Positions 15,926-24,242 of a stretch of DNA of 64,000 bases are shown here, in pieces. Source of the DNA: JAVEWJ01 sp034004605 (lineage in GTDB: Bacteria; Patescibacteriota; Gracilibacteria; UBA1369; LOWO2-01-FULL-3); NCBI GenBank assembly GCA_034004605.1, contig JAVEWJ010000001.1:496001-560000 (forward strand), written 5' to 3'. Below the pieces are notes generated by a model. The model was not told where the DNA came from. It worked only from the letters and a program-made list of their open reading frames with translations, and made no database searches. Both the position numbers and the translations under genes were made by a program. Position 1 is the first letter of the stretch. Every line of letters begins with the position of its first letter.

Positions 15926-17356
15926 TTATTCCTTAAAAGGTTTGAAAACCACCGCAAAGGTCTTAAAAATTATCTTTATATCCATCCAAATAGACCAGTT
16001 TTCAATGTAGTATCTGTCCAGTCGGATTTCGTCTTCGAAATGAAGATCTGATCTGCCTGATACTTGAGGAAGTCCTGTGACTCCCGGTTTTATTGTGAGC
16101 ACAAATCTGTGTCTGTCTTCGTATTTCGCCACTTCTTCCGGAAGATGCGCTCTGGGGCCTACAAGGCTCATAGTTCCAACGAGAACGCTGAAAAGCTGTG
16201 GAAGCTCGTCGATTGATGTTTTTCTGATGAATTTTCCCACTTTCGTGATTCTCGGGTCATTTTGAATTTTGACCAGAGGCCCTTCTTTCCTGATATTTTG
16301 GTTTGCCAAAGCTGTATATCTTAGAGTATCCGTTTTGTCTTTCATTGAACGGAACTTGTAGAAATTAAATAAATGACCTTTTTCGCCGACTCGTTTTACT
16401 CTTGAACCGTTATCAAGCCGGGTAAAAAGCACAGGTCCTTTTGATTCGAGTTTTATGGCTATGGCTGTGGCGATCATAATTGGGGAGAGGAAAGTAAGTC
16501 CAAAAAGTGCGCCGGAAATGTCAAGAATTCGTTTTGCGATTTTCCCCCAGCCATCTAGGGGTGTGGCTTTGAGAGATATAATAGGTATGCCGTTTATTTC
16601 ATCAATTTCAAGGCTTGCTCTTCGCATATCGCTAAGGCTCGGAATGAATTTATAAGTGATGTGTTTTAGATCGCAGAGGAAAAGAAGTTCTTCGCTTTTT
16701 TCCGGAGAAAGGGATTTGGTGATGATTATTTCATCAATTCGTCTCTTGTTTAAAATATATTTTATTTGGCTTTTATTAGCTATTGGAACGATTCTTGTGT
16801 TTGAGTTTTTCCCTCCGATTACACCGATAATTTTATAAGAAGGGTCCTTTTTGAGGATTTCAATCAGTTCCTCGCTGATTTTGTTGTTTCCAAAGATAAG
16901 GGTTCTCGTTTTTCCAATATTCAGGCTTTTTTTGAGAAATTGTTCAAATCGTTTCAAAAGAATTCGAAGACAGATAGCCAGAAATAGCGTGAGAATCCAG
17001 GAAAGGGCTATTGTGATCCTTGAAAATGGAAAATTTCTTATGAAATAATAGTAGGAAATTATCGCCATTACCCAAACGATCCAAAGAAGAAATATTTTTG
17101 AGATTTCTTTGCTTGTTTTTTTTGTTGCTTTGAAGGAATAGGCTTTTCCAAGGGCGAATATTGCGATTAAAAGAGCTCCGGCTTTGAAAGAAAAAAATAG
17201 TTGTTCAAAAAAAGTGGGAAGCGTTCCTTCCGCGATTGCTACGGTATAAGGAGCGAGGATGATTCTTAAATGATAGGCTGCCATTACCGAAATTACAGTG
17301 AGAAGAAAGTCTAATGGTACTTTTATGCTTCCCAGTAGTATATCAATTTTTTTCAT
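15926..17356 (-). CDS. Undecaprenyl-phosphate sugar-phosphate transferase
   Basis: This is a polyprenyl-phosphate glycosyl-1-phosphate transferase of the WbaP/WcaJ kind. It would load the first sugar of a surface polysaccharide or glycan onto undecaprenyl phosphate. The 476 residues comprise four to five N-terminal helices, a Rossmann-like middle domain (TRTLIFGNNKISEELIEIL), one more helix and the catalytic domain with FNFYKFRSM, KFIRKTSIDELPQL and LVGPRAHLP. Length is typical. The sugar is not predictable. It lies next to rnpB and in the same region as galU, which supplies UDP-glucose. Confidence 0.92.
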   Translation of the reverse strand: MKKIDILLGSIKVPLDFLLTVISVMAAYHLRIILAPYTVAIAEGTLPTFFEQLFFSFKAGALLIAIFALGKAYSFKATKKTSKEISKIFLLWIVWVMAIISYYYFIRNFPFSRITIALSWILTLFLAICLRILLKRFEQFLKKSLNIGKTRTLIFGNNKISEELIEILKKDPSYKIIGVIGGKNSNTRIVPIANKSQIKYILNKRRIDEIIITKSLSPEKSEELLFLCDLKHITYKFIPSLSDMRRASLEIDEINGIPIISLKATPLDGWGKIAKRILDISGALFGLTFLSPIMIATAIAIKLESKGPVLFTRLDNGSRVKRVGEKGHLFNFYKFRSMKDKTDTLRYTALANQNIRKEGPLVKIQNDPRITKVGKFIRKTSIDELPQLFSVLVGTMSLVGPRAHLPEEVAKYEDRHRFVLTIKPGVTGLPQVSGRSDLHFEDEIRLDRYYIENWSIWMDIKIIFKTFAVVFKPFKE

Positions 17357-17383
17357 GGGTGTGTGTTTGTAGATAAGTCGTAT

Positions 17384-17737
17384 AAAAGCGCTATCATAAG
17401 CCGAGTTTTGTAAAGTCCTTTCGGACGCGTGATCATCTTTCTAAAGGTCGATTTCGACTCAAGCGGAGAGAGAAAATCTTTAGAATTGGGGCTAAAAATT
17501 TCCTTCCATCTCTCCTTGCAGCTGACAGGGTTTGCCGATCTTATCGATCCCGGGTTGCCCGGGCTTTTCACCTTTCACTCGTTTCTTTCGAAACGAATTA
17601 GTATTGTCTCTGTGGCACTTTCCCTACGGTGCGTTTTAGATATATCGCCCGTGATCCGCCGTTAGCGGTTGTCATTTCCCATGCTGCTCGGACTTTCCTC
17701 CAAGTCAAAATGACTTGGCGATCACTCAAGCGCTTTT
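17384..17737 (-). ncRNA. rnpB: RNase P RNA, bacterial type A-like
   Basis: RNase P RNA is the catalytic RNA that trims tRNA 5' ends. On the minus strand the conserved blocks are visible: GAGGAAAGTCCGAGC near the 5' side, GAAAGTGCCACAGAGA in the middle, AACCCTGTCAGCTGCAAG and the 3' block ACAAAACTCGGCTTATG. P1 forms from AAAAGCGCT (17729-17737) and AGCGCTTTT (17384-17392), which sets the ends. The length of about 354 nt is normal. The exact 3' end may differ by a few bases. Confidence 0.95.
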
Positions 17738-17774
17738 ATATGGCTTGACACCAATAATAAATATTTTTCTTTGA

Positions 17775-18167
17775 TTATTCAAGGCTTTTTCCTTCGTAAA
17801 GCTCCGTGGGGACTCCATCTTTGCATTTTTCGCTAAACGAAGTGATTATCGCTTTTATTTCTTCGTCGTGTTCGTATTTTCTTAATATATAGAGCATTGT
17901 TTCGTTGTCCTCGACGGGAAATCCGTATTTTTTGAAACTTTCCGTAAGTATCGGATTTAATTTTTCGGTATTCGTTTTTAAAATCGGTTCGAATTCCATT
18001 TTGCAATTTGTTTCGATATTCGCGTTGATGAAGGCGTTTTTTTCGTTTGGATTAGTTTTTTCTTCGGTTGCGGAATTGTTTTTTTTGTTTAAAAACAAAA
18101 ATATGCCAATGCCGATTGCAAGGAGAAGTAAAAAGATTGCTGCAAAGATTAAATATTTCTTTTTCAT
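17775..18167 (-). CDS. Membrane-anchored small protein, unknown
   Basis: The 130-residue protein has a basic start and one membrane helix (LIFAAIFLLLLAIGIGIFLFL), then a polar linker and a small extracytoplasmic domain with two Cys (residues near 56 and 115) that could form a disulfide. No family is recognised. It follows the TPR gene on the same strand and precedes rnpB. Confidence 0.65.
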   Translation of the reverse strand: MKKKYLIFAAIFLLLLAIGIGIFLFLNKKNNSATEEKTNPNEKNAFINANIETNCKMEFEPILKTNTEKLNPILTESFKKYGFPVEDNETMLYILRKYEHDEEIKAIITSFSEKCKDGVPTELYEGKSLE

Positions 18168-18209
18168 GAGCCCATTTTAATAAAAACGGCTCTTAAATCA
18201 AGTTTGAAT

Positions 18210-18809
18210 TTATTTATTGTCGCTTAGTTTGTTGAATTCCCGTTCAAAAAATTTCACGGCATTGAGGCACTCTTTGGCTTTTTGATTTGTAGGCTCGATT
18301 TGAAGTGTCTTCTTAAAAAGCAGGCCCGCTCTGTCGAAGTTTTTTTCGTTTAAATATAGAACGCCGAGATCGTTTAAAATTAGAGGATCGTTTGGGGACA
18401 TAAATAGTGCTCTTTCAAGAAGGATTATGCCTTTTGTTTTGTCGCTATCGTGATAAAGACTCCAGCCTAGGCAACGAAGAATTTCCGGGTGATTAGGGAA
18501 AAGTTTGTCGGCTTCAATAAGATATTTTACCGAGTCATTAAATTTATTTACACATGAATAAACGAAACCCAAAAGATAATTTGCATTGGCGCTGTCGGGT
18601 TTTTTTCTTACTGCTTGAATTAGAGCTTTCTCCGCATTTTCGTATTTTCGAAGACTTAGATAATTGTCTCCGATCTCTTCGTATGCTTCTGTGCAATCAA
18701 GGTCGCTTAAAAGGATTCTTTCACAGAGCTTTATTGCCTGCGTGTGTTTCCCTTCGAATTTCATTTTATCGGCCTCCGAAATCAGAGGATTATCGTATGT
18801 TTCTTCCAT
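18210..18809 (-). CDS. Tetratricopeptide repeat protein
   Basis: The 199 residues form about five TPR units of 34 residues, recognisable by the alternating W/L-G-Y-A-P spacing (EAYEEIGDNYLSLRKYENAE; NANYLLGFVYSCVNKFND; PLILNDLGVLYLNEKNFD). Such repeats are protein-protein scaffolds; no partner is indicated. There is no signal peptide, so it is cytoplasmic. It starts after a long A/C-rich leader (AAAACAAAAACAAAAATAAAAA). Confidence 0.88.
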   Translation of the reverse strand: MEETYDNPLISEADKMKFEGKHTQAIKLCERILLSDLDCTEAYEEIGDNYLSLRKYENAEKALIQAVRKKPDSANANYLLGFVYSCVNKFNDSVKYLIEADKLFPNHPEILRCLGWSLYHDSDKTKGIILLERALFMSPNDPLILNDLGVLYLNEKNFDRAGLLFKKTLQIEPTNQKAKECLNAVKFFEREFNKLSDNK

Positions 18810-18931
18810 TTTTTATTTTTGTTTTTGTTTTGATTTTTTTTGAAATCTTATAATTATAGCTTATTTCGGATGTAAAATCAAACAAAGAGTTTGAAAAATT
18901 GTTTTTTTTGGGAAGGTTTTTTAAAAGGTGT

Positions 18932-18960
18932 TTGACTTTTTTAGTGCAAAGTGTTTTTAT
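18932..18960 (+). promoter_or_regulatory. Possible promoter for the gene at 19002
   Basis: -35 TTGACT (18932-18937), 17-nt spacer, weak -10 TTTTAT (18955-18960). Confidence 0.35.
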
Positions 18961-19001
18961 GTTTAACGTTTACATTCGCGCTAACAAAAGGAGGAAACGC
19001 G

Positions 19002-19364
19002 ATGTATGACAAGTTCTTTACGTATTGGGTTGCTCTCCTTACTCTTTCGTCGGAGTTGGGAACCAATTTCTTTGAATCCTTGACGAAGAGGTTCGAAGAG
19101 TCGTGGGTTTTTACCACGGCTCCAAGAAGGTCAGGTATTCGAGAGGAATGGGGTTCAACTTTTGCTCTCTTGAAAGAGAGGGCAAAGAATGGCGGACTCG
19201 AAAACAGCGATAAAAAAAAGGAGGTGCAGAAACTTATTCGAGAGTTGGTTAAAGATCTCGAGATGTCCGGAGCCATAAGGCTTCGGCCGTATGAGAAAGA
19301 AAAGATTGAGAGAAAACTTTCGGAGGTTAAAAGCCTCTTGAAGGTTCAATCATCTGATCTTTGA
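19002..19364 (+). CDS. Cargo protein with strong Shine-Dalgarno, unknown
   Basis: ATG 19002 follows AAAAGGAGG at 7 nt. The 120-residue protein starts MYDKFFTYWVALLTLSSELG and ends in two charged helices (EVQKLIRELVKDLEMSG; YEKEKIERKLSEVKSLLK), giving a mostly helical soluble fold. Codon use is more balanced than that of the flanking minus-strand genes, and the gene has its own terminator. It appears to belong to the same class as the SD-bearing genes at 4337, 9831 and 15715. No family is recognised. Confidence 0.65.
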   Translation: MYDKFFTYWVALLTLSSELGTNFFESLTKRFEESWVFTTAPRRSGIREEWGSTFALLKERAKNGGLENSDKKKEVQKLIRELVKDLEMSGAIRLRPYEKEKIERKLSEVKSLLKVQSSDL

Positions 19365-19376
19365 ATCATCTCAACT

Positions 19377-19409
19377 AGGGTATGTGAGTAAAATCACTGC
19401 CCTTTTTTT
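19377..19409 (+). terminator. Terminator, also at the 3' end of galU
   Basis: AGGG and GTGA pair with TCAC and CCCT, followed by seven T. It sits just beyond the cargo gene at 19002 and immediately next to the convergent galU stop. Confidence 0.75.
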
Positions 19410-19413
19410 GTTT

Positions 19414-20280
19414 TTAAAATAAATTTACAGCTTGATCTTTTAGAACCGGGTGCTTTTTTGCGAAGTGAATGGTTGCTTTTAGAAATCCAAGCTTGTCGCC
19501 TGTGTCGAACCTTAGACCTTTAAGGACTCTTCCGTAGAGGCGGTCTTCTTTAAGGAAGTTTGCCATTGCGTCAGCTAAGCGTAGCTCTTTTTTTTCTTCT
19601 TTGCGTGTGTTTATAAGGGTGTGAAGGAGGGCCGGGGTTATTACATATTTCCCGACAATACTCATGTTTGATGGAGCGTCTTCCACTTTCGGTTTTTCAA
19701 CGAGTCCGTTTAATAAAAATAAATTATCGAGTGCGCCTTCTTGCACTTCGCCACTTACGATTCCGTATTTGTAAGTGTCTTCTTTCGGAACTTCTTGAAG
19801 ACCGATTACAGGGGCGTTTAGTGATTCGTAGGCTTCAATTAGTTGTTTTATTGCCGGGGGATTTGAATCGTAAATATCGTCTCCGAAAAGGACTACAAAG
19901 GGCTCGTCTTTTACAATTTCTTTTGCACAAAGGATTGCGTGGCCGTCTCCGAGAGGTTCATGTTGGCGAACGAAAATGAATTTCGCCATTTTTTCGATTT
20001 TTTCGAGTGCCTCGATTTCGGCCAGTTTGCCGGATTTTTCGAGTTCTTTTTTGAGTTGGTATGAGTTGTCGAAATGATCTTCCACAGCTCTTTTCATATT
20101 GCTTGTAATGAGAACGATTTCCTTGATTCCGCTTTCCACGGCTTCTTCCACGATAAATTGGATGCAGGGTTTATCAACGATGCAAAGCATTTCTTTCGGG
20201 AGGGCTTTTGTGGCCGGTAAAAATCTTGTGCCAAGACCTGCGACGGGGATTACGGCTTTTGTGATTTTTTGAGTTGTCAT
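19414..20280 (-). CDS. galU: UTP-glucose-1-phosphate uridylyltransferase
   Basis: GalU makes UDP-glucose from UTP and glucose 1-phosphate, feeding glycan synthesis. The 288-residue protein opens with the nucleotidyltransferase signature GLGTRFLPATKALPKEML and contains FGDDIYDS (metal-binding Asp), LVEKPK and FDTGDKLGFLKA. Length and order are typical. It lies upstream of hsp20 and ftsH in genome order, but all are transcribed on the minus strand, so ftsH-hsp20-galU may be one unit. It pairs functionally with the sugar-phosphate transferase at 15926. Confidence 0.95.
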   Translation of the reverse strand: MTTQKITKAVIPVAGLGTRFLPATKALPKEMLCIVDKPCIQFIVEEAVESGIKEIVLITSNMKRAVEDHFDNSYQLKKELEKSGKLAEIEALEKIEKMAKFIFVRQHEPLGDGHAILCAKEIVKDEPFVVLFGDDIYDSNPPAIKQLIEAYESLNAPVIGLQEVPKEDTYKYGIVSGEVQEGALDNLFLLNGLVEKPKVEDAPSNMSIVGKYVITPALLHTLINTRKEEKKELRLADAMANFLKEDRLYGRVLKGLRFDTGDKLGFLKATIHFAKKHPVLKDQAVNLF

Positions 20281-20306
20281 GGGGGAGCGGATTTAAGGAA
20301 ATAAAA

Positions 20307-20696
20307 TTATTCTATTTCGACTATTTGCTTGCCGAAAGATTTGTCCTTTTTGATTTTTATTTCGAGAATATTTTTTTCAAAAGTGGCTTTTATGCTTTTT
20401 AAATCGGCTTCTCTGGGAAGAATAATGGCTCTTGAAAATGGGCCGAAATAACATTCTTTCACAAGAAAATCTTTGTCTTTCACTTGTCCCGGATATTTTC
20501 GTTCACCTTTTATTACAAGCACATCTTCGTTTATCATTATTTCTATGTCTTCACGGAGAAGGCCTGCAATTGGAGCTATTATCACAAATTCGTCTTTGCT
20601 TTGAAAGATATCAAGGGCGAGCTGTCCTTCTTCTTTGATGGGGCCTTTTTCTTTATTTTCTTTCGTCGGACTTACTTTGATTTCATTTTTTTCCAT
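20307..20696 (-). CDS. Small heat-shock protein, Hsp20 family
   Basis: The 129 residues contain an alpha-crystallin domain: ALDIFQSKDEFVIIAPIAG, EDVLVIKGERKYPG, SRAIILPREADLKSIKATFE and the short C-terminal IVEIE. Hsp20 proteins hold unfolding proteins in a refoldable state. The N-terminus is short and charged (MEKNEIKVSPTKENKEKG). It lies 9 nt downstream of ftsH, which fits a joint protein-quality-control transcript. Confidence 0.9.
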   Translation of the reverse strand: MEKNEIKVSPTKENKEKGPIKEEGQLALDIFQSKDEFVIIAPIAGLLREDIEIMINEDVLVIKGERKYPGQVKDKDFLVKECYFGPFSRAIILPREADLKSIKATFEKNILEIKIKKDKSFGKQIVEIE

Positions 20697-20705
20697 AAGT
20701 GTTTT

Positions 20706-22583
20706 TTATTTCTTTTTCTTAGGTGTTTTTGGGGTTTGTTCTTTTTTTGGCTCAGCTTTTTTGCCTGTGAAATATGCTTCGAATTCTTCCTTTGAAAGTG
20801 TTTCTTTTTTCATAAGATCTCCGGCGATTTTTTCAATCAGGTCTTTGTTTTTTGCGATTAAGTCGCGTGTTTTTTGGTATGAACCTTGAATTATATCCGT
20901 GATGATTTTGTCGATTTCGGAAGCGGAGTTTTCGGAATAATCTTTTACATGGCCCAAATCTTTTCCAAGGAATACTTCCTTTTGTTCGTTTCCGAAAATC
21001 ACAGGTCCGAGCTTGCTCATGCCATATTTAGTAACCATCGCTGTTGCTATTTCTTTCACTCTTTTTAGGTCTGAGGATGCGCCGTTTGTCATTTCGTTGA
21101 AGAAAAATTCTTCAGTGGTATAACCTCCGAGGGCCATACAAATTTCATCGAGAAATTGTGATTTTGATGTGAGATTTCTGTCTTCGGTAGGTCTGGACCA
21201 TGTGACTCCGAGAGCCATCCCTCGGGAAATTACGGATACTTTTTGAATCGGATCGCAACCGGGGAGGAGGTGTCCTATTATTGCGTGTCCAACCTCGTGG
21301 TAGGCAACAATTTTTTTCTCTTTGGGAGAAAGAACTTTTGTTTTTCTTTCAGGGCCCATATATATTTTTTCGATTGAACTTTCGATTTCGTTTTCGCCGA
21401 TGCGCTTTTTGTTTCTTTTTGCCGTGAGAATCGCGGCTTCGTTGAGTAAGTTTTCAATATCGGCTCCTGAAAAACCCGGAGTGCCTCTGGCGATTTTATC
21501 GAGTTCTACGCTTTCTTCCATTGGTTTGTTTCTTGCGTGAACTTTTAAGATTGATTCTCTGGCTTTTACATCGGGTAAATCCACGACAACTCTTCTGTCG
21601 AATCGTCCCGGGCGAAGTAGTGCGGGATCAAGAATGTCCGGTCTGTTTGTGGCGGCGATAACGATTACCGTGGTGTCTTTTTCGAATCCGTCCATTTCGG
21701 AAAGAATTTGGTTTAGTGTTTGTTCTCGTTCGTCGTGTCCGCCTCCCATTCCAGCTCCTCTATGGCGGCCTACAGCATCAATTTCATCTATGAAAATAAG
21801 GCAGGGGGCGTTTCGTTTTGCTTTATTGAAAAGGTCTCTTACTCTGGAAGCACCTACACCTACGAACATTTCGACAAATTCAGAACCTGAGATAGAGAAA
21901 AACGGAACATCCGCTTCGCCGGCAACGGCTCTGGCAAGAAGGGTTTTTCCGGTTCCAGGAGGGCCGACCAGGATTACTCCTTTTGGAATTTTTGCACCCA
22001 TTTGCGAATATTTTTTCGGATTTTTAAGGAAGTCTACGACTTCTTCAAGTTCGTTTTTGGCTTCGTCAACACCTGCGACATCTTCGAATGTGGTTTTTTG
22101 TTTTCCTTTATCGTATTGCTTTGCTTTGGATTTTCCAAAAGACATTGCTTGATTATTCGAGCTTTGCGCCGATCTCATCATGAAAACGAAAAAGCCCACG
22201 ATAAGAAGGAATGGTACAAGGCTTAATAGAAGATCCGTCCAGAATTTTCCGCCTTCGGAGTCTGTGACATTAATAGGTAGTGAAGAAACAACAGATTCGG
22301 AGACTCCCGATTGTCGAAGCACTTCGTAAATTGATGTGCCGGATTCTTTGAAGCTGTATTGTTTTGTGCCGTCTACAAGCTCAAGTGAAATTTTGTTTCC
22401 GGCGACTTGAATTTCTTTGATATTGCCCGATCTTGCGTTTTCCACAACGGTATTAAGCGGTACCTCCGTTGAGTTTGCGTTTGAGCCTGGATAAAAGAGT
22501 AAAACACCCGTAATAATCAGGGCTATAATTAAAACGTAGGCGTAAGAACTTGGTCTTTTTGGGGGTCTAATGTTTTTTTCCAT
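20706..22583 (-). CDS. ftsH: ATP-dependent zinc metalloprotease FtsH
   Basis: FtsH is a membrane-bound AAA protease that degrades damaged membrane and short-lived cytoplasmic proteins. The 625-residue protein has two membrane helices (near 18-32 and 115-135), the AAA module with Walker A GPPGTGKT near 208, Walker B LIFIDEIDAVG and the second-region-of-homology arginines, then the zinc motif HEVGH. The basic tail PKKEQTPKTPKKKK is typical of soluble ends. Its upstream region is the 600-bp palindrome array, which would lie in its 5' flank. Confidence 0.97.
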   Translation of the reverse strand: MEKNIRPPKRPSSYAYVLIIALIITGVLLFYPGSNANSTEVPLNTVVENARSGNIKEIQVAGNKISLELVDGTKQYSFKESGTSIYEVLRQSGVSESVVSSLPINVTDSEGGKFWTDLLLSLVPFLLIVGFFVFMMRSAQSSNNQAMSFGKSKAKQYDKGKQKTTFEDVAGVDEAKNELEEVVDFLKNPKKYSQMGAKIPKGVILVGPPGTGKTLLARAVAGEADVPFFSISGSEFVEMFVGVGASRVRDLFNKAKRNAPCLIFIDEIDAVGRHRGAGMGGGHDEREQTLNQILSEMDGFEKDTTVIVIAATNRPDILDPALLRPGRFDRRVVVDLPDVKARESILKVHARNKPMEESVELDKIARGTPGFSGADIENLLNEAAILTAKRNKKRIGENEIESSIEKIYMGPERKTKVLSPKEKKIVAYHEVGHAIIGHLLPGCDPIQKVSVISRGMALGVTWSRPTEDRNLTSKSQFLDEICMALGGYTTEEFFFNEMTNGASSDLKRVKEIATAMVTKYGMSKLGPVIFGNEQKEVFLGKDLGHVKDYSENSASEIDKIITDIIQGSYQKTRDLIAKNKDLIEKIAGDLMKKETLSKEEFEAYFTGKKAEPKKEQTPKTPKKKK

Positions 22584-22640
22584 ATATGTTTTGGTTTTTT
22601 AATTCCAATTCATAATGGAGAAAAATACGATTTTTTTCAA

Positions 22641-22802
22641 TGTTATTTGTGCTTGTTTAGTGCCAAATATTTAAAAATTTTCCTCCATCGATTTGTTTGT
22701 CCGTCCGTACATGCTAGGACGGACAAATACAAGACCAACATGTTGGTCTTGTAGAATCGATAAAGTCGGAAACTTTTAAAATATTTGGCACAACAAATAA
22801 CA
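22641..22802. repeat. Element E1: nested palindrome with three-way-junction fold
   Basis: From outside in, the paired arms are: 22641-22650 with 22793-22802 (10 bp); 22660-22683 with 22768-22791 (24 positions, two mismatches, including the exact GTGCCAAATATTT/AAATATTTGGCAC); and ATCGAT 22687-22692 with 22756-22761. These enclose two adjacent hairpins: an 11-bp stem with 10-nt loop (22696-22706 with 22717-22727) and a perfect 26-nt palindrome (22728-22753). No coding signal is convincing. Element E2 (23118-23246) has the same layout with different bases. Confidence 0.85.
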
Positions 22803-23073
22803 TTCAGGTTCTTGGGAGGGGAAGAAGGCAGGTGGTTCTTTCGAATCGACAAGTCGACCAAATTTATAAACATTTTATTTCCTATTTAAAATATTAATAA
22901 AAGGAAAATTTTAAAATATTTTGCACAACAAATAGCATTCAGGTTCTTGGGAGGGGAAGAAGGCAGGTGGTTCTTTCGAATCGACAAGTCGATCAAATTT
23001 ATAAACATTTTATTTCCTATTTAAAATATTAATAAAAGGAAAATTTTAAAAAATTTTGCACAACAATAAATAA
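22792..23073. repeat. Two 135-138 bp tandem units (U1, U2), truncated elements
   Basis: The string cattcaggttcttggg recurs at 22801, 22936 and 23074, giving periods of 135 and 138 bp. Each unit holds the right half of element E2 (ggttctttcgaatcgac, then an aaatttataaa stretch) and ends in a right arm homologous to the right arm of E1 (AAAATTTTAAAATATT...GCACAACAAAT). They look like deletion derivatives of the full palindromic element. The intact parts of units 1 and 2 are almost identical, which suggests recent duplication. Confidence 0.8.
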
Positions 23074-23246
23074 CATTCAGGTTCTTGGGAGGGGAAGAAT
23101 CTTTGATTATGGTGGTGAATAAAATATTTAAAATTTGTTCTCCGTCGATAGTTTGTTGCTTCTAACATGTACGAAGCAACAAAGAAAGAACCATCATGAT
23201 GGTTCTTTCGAATCGACAAGTCGACCAAATTTATAAATATTTTATT
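23074..23246. repeat. Element E2: second full nested palindrome
   Basis: The left arm 23118-23137 pairs with the right arm 23226-23246 (20 bp, one bulged A). GTCGAT 23144-23149 pairs with ATCGAC 23212-23217. Inside are an 11-bp stem with 10-nt loop (23152-23162 with 23173-23183) and a perfect 26-nt palindrome (23184-23209). Stem lengths, loop size and order match E1, but the hairpin bases differ on both strands, so pairing is conserved while sequence is not. The leading part 23074-23099 is the same as in units U1 and U2. Confidence 0.85.
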
Positions 23247-23264
23247 GTCAGGTTTAGATTGTTT

Positions 23265-24242
23265 TTACTTCGTTTTTTTGATTTTCGTGATCACGATTTC
23301 TCCGTTTTTTAGAGTGAATTTTTTGCCGTTTTGGGTTTTTGATTTGTTGCCAATATTTTTTTCGATAAGAGTGAGAATTTCTTCAATGTATACATTTTCT
23401 GTGTCGGTTTGTCCGAGAAGGGATTTTATGATTTCTTTTTTTAGGGCGACGTGAAGGCTTTTAAAGGATTTTTTGTTTAAAGTGTCGGTGCCTTTATTTT
23501 TCGATTTTAGATTTTCTTTCAGATATTTTTGAGCTTCTTCAATTAGAAAACTTTCGATTTCTTTGAGGTTTTTTGTGTTTTTTGCAAGGGTTGATGAAAA
23601 TGAAGGATTGAGTGTTTCCATTAAAGGCATTATTTCGTGGCGAATGAAATTTCTTTGGTATCTTGTGTCCAAATTGCTTTTATCTGTACGAAAATCTATT
23701 TTTTTAGCCTTTAGATATTCCGTAATTTCATTTTTTGAAACATCAAGGATTGGCCTAAAAATGTCGGTTTGAACTTCTTTGATTCCAGAAAGTCCGCTTA
23801 GGGAGGCGCCTCGACTTAAGTTTTTAATGATGGTTTCAGCATTGTCGTCGGCGTGGTGGGCGGTGAGGATATATTTCGCTTTGTATTTTTTTTGAAGTGT
23901 TCCAAAAAATTTATATCGTTCAATTCTTCCGGCTTCTTCAAGGCCTATTTTCTTTTTCCGTGCAATTTTTTTGATATCTTCGGAAAGGAGTTCGAACTTT
24001 ATTTTATGCGATTTGCAAAGTTTTGTGCAAAAATCTTGATCGTCGGTGCTTTCATCACCGCGAAGATTGTGGTTTAAATGCGCGCAAATGAAGTGTTGAT
24101 CGGAAATAATAAGCATATAAAAAAGAAAAACTGAATCGGCTCCTCCGGAAAGGCCTAAAATTAGAGGTTTTTTTTCGGGATTCTGCTTTTCAATTTTTGA
24201 GCAAATCTTTTGTTCAAGTTTTTTAGTTTCTTGCTTGTTCAC
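23265..24242 (-). CDS. tilS: tRNA(Ile)-lysidine synthase
   Basis: TilS modifies C34 of the tRNA-Ile that reads AUA, using ATP and lysine. The 325-residue protein has the PP-loop LGLSGGADSVFL near residue 30, the HLNHNLRG segment and the AHHADDNAETIIKNLSRG helix, all hallmark TilS motifs. The start is GTG at 24242, overlapping the RNHCP gene stop by 4 nt (GTGA). The C-terminal domain is short, as in compact TilS forms. It is an essential gene in most bacteria. Confidence 0.94.
   Translation of the reverse strand: MNKQETKKLEQKICSKIEKQNPEKKPLILGLSGGADSVFLFYMLIISDQHFICAHLNHNLRGDESTDDQDFCTKLCKSHKIKFELLSEDIKKIARKKKIGLEEAGRIERYKFFGTLQKKYKAKYILTAHHADDNAETIIKNLSRGASLSGLSGIKEVQTDIFRPILDVSKNEITEYLKAKKIDFRTDKSNLDTRYQRNFIRHEIMPLMETLNPSFSSTLAKNTKNLKEIESFLIEEAQKYLKENLKSKNKGTDTLNKKSFKSLHVALKKEIIKSLLGQTDTENVYIEEILTLIEKNIGNKSKTQNGKKFTLKNGEIVITKIKKTK

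Noticed and set aside
22643..23228. Minus-strand ORFs at 22643-22873 and 23046-23228 with similar peptides (sharing VDLSIRKNH)
   Set aside because: They run through the nested palindromes and tandem repeats. The similarity comes from the repeats, start contexts are poor, and no coding pattern is visible.
22641..23246. Integron attC array or CRISPR
   Set aside because: No GTTRRRY/RYYYAAC core sites and no cassette ORFs are present. Repeats are long and internally palindromic without unique spacers of constant size, and no cas or intI gene is present.
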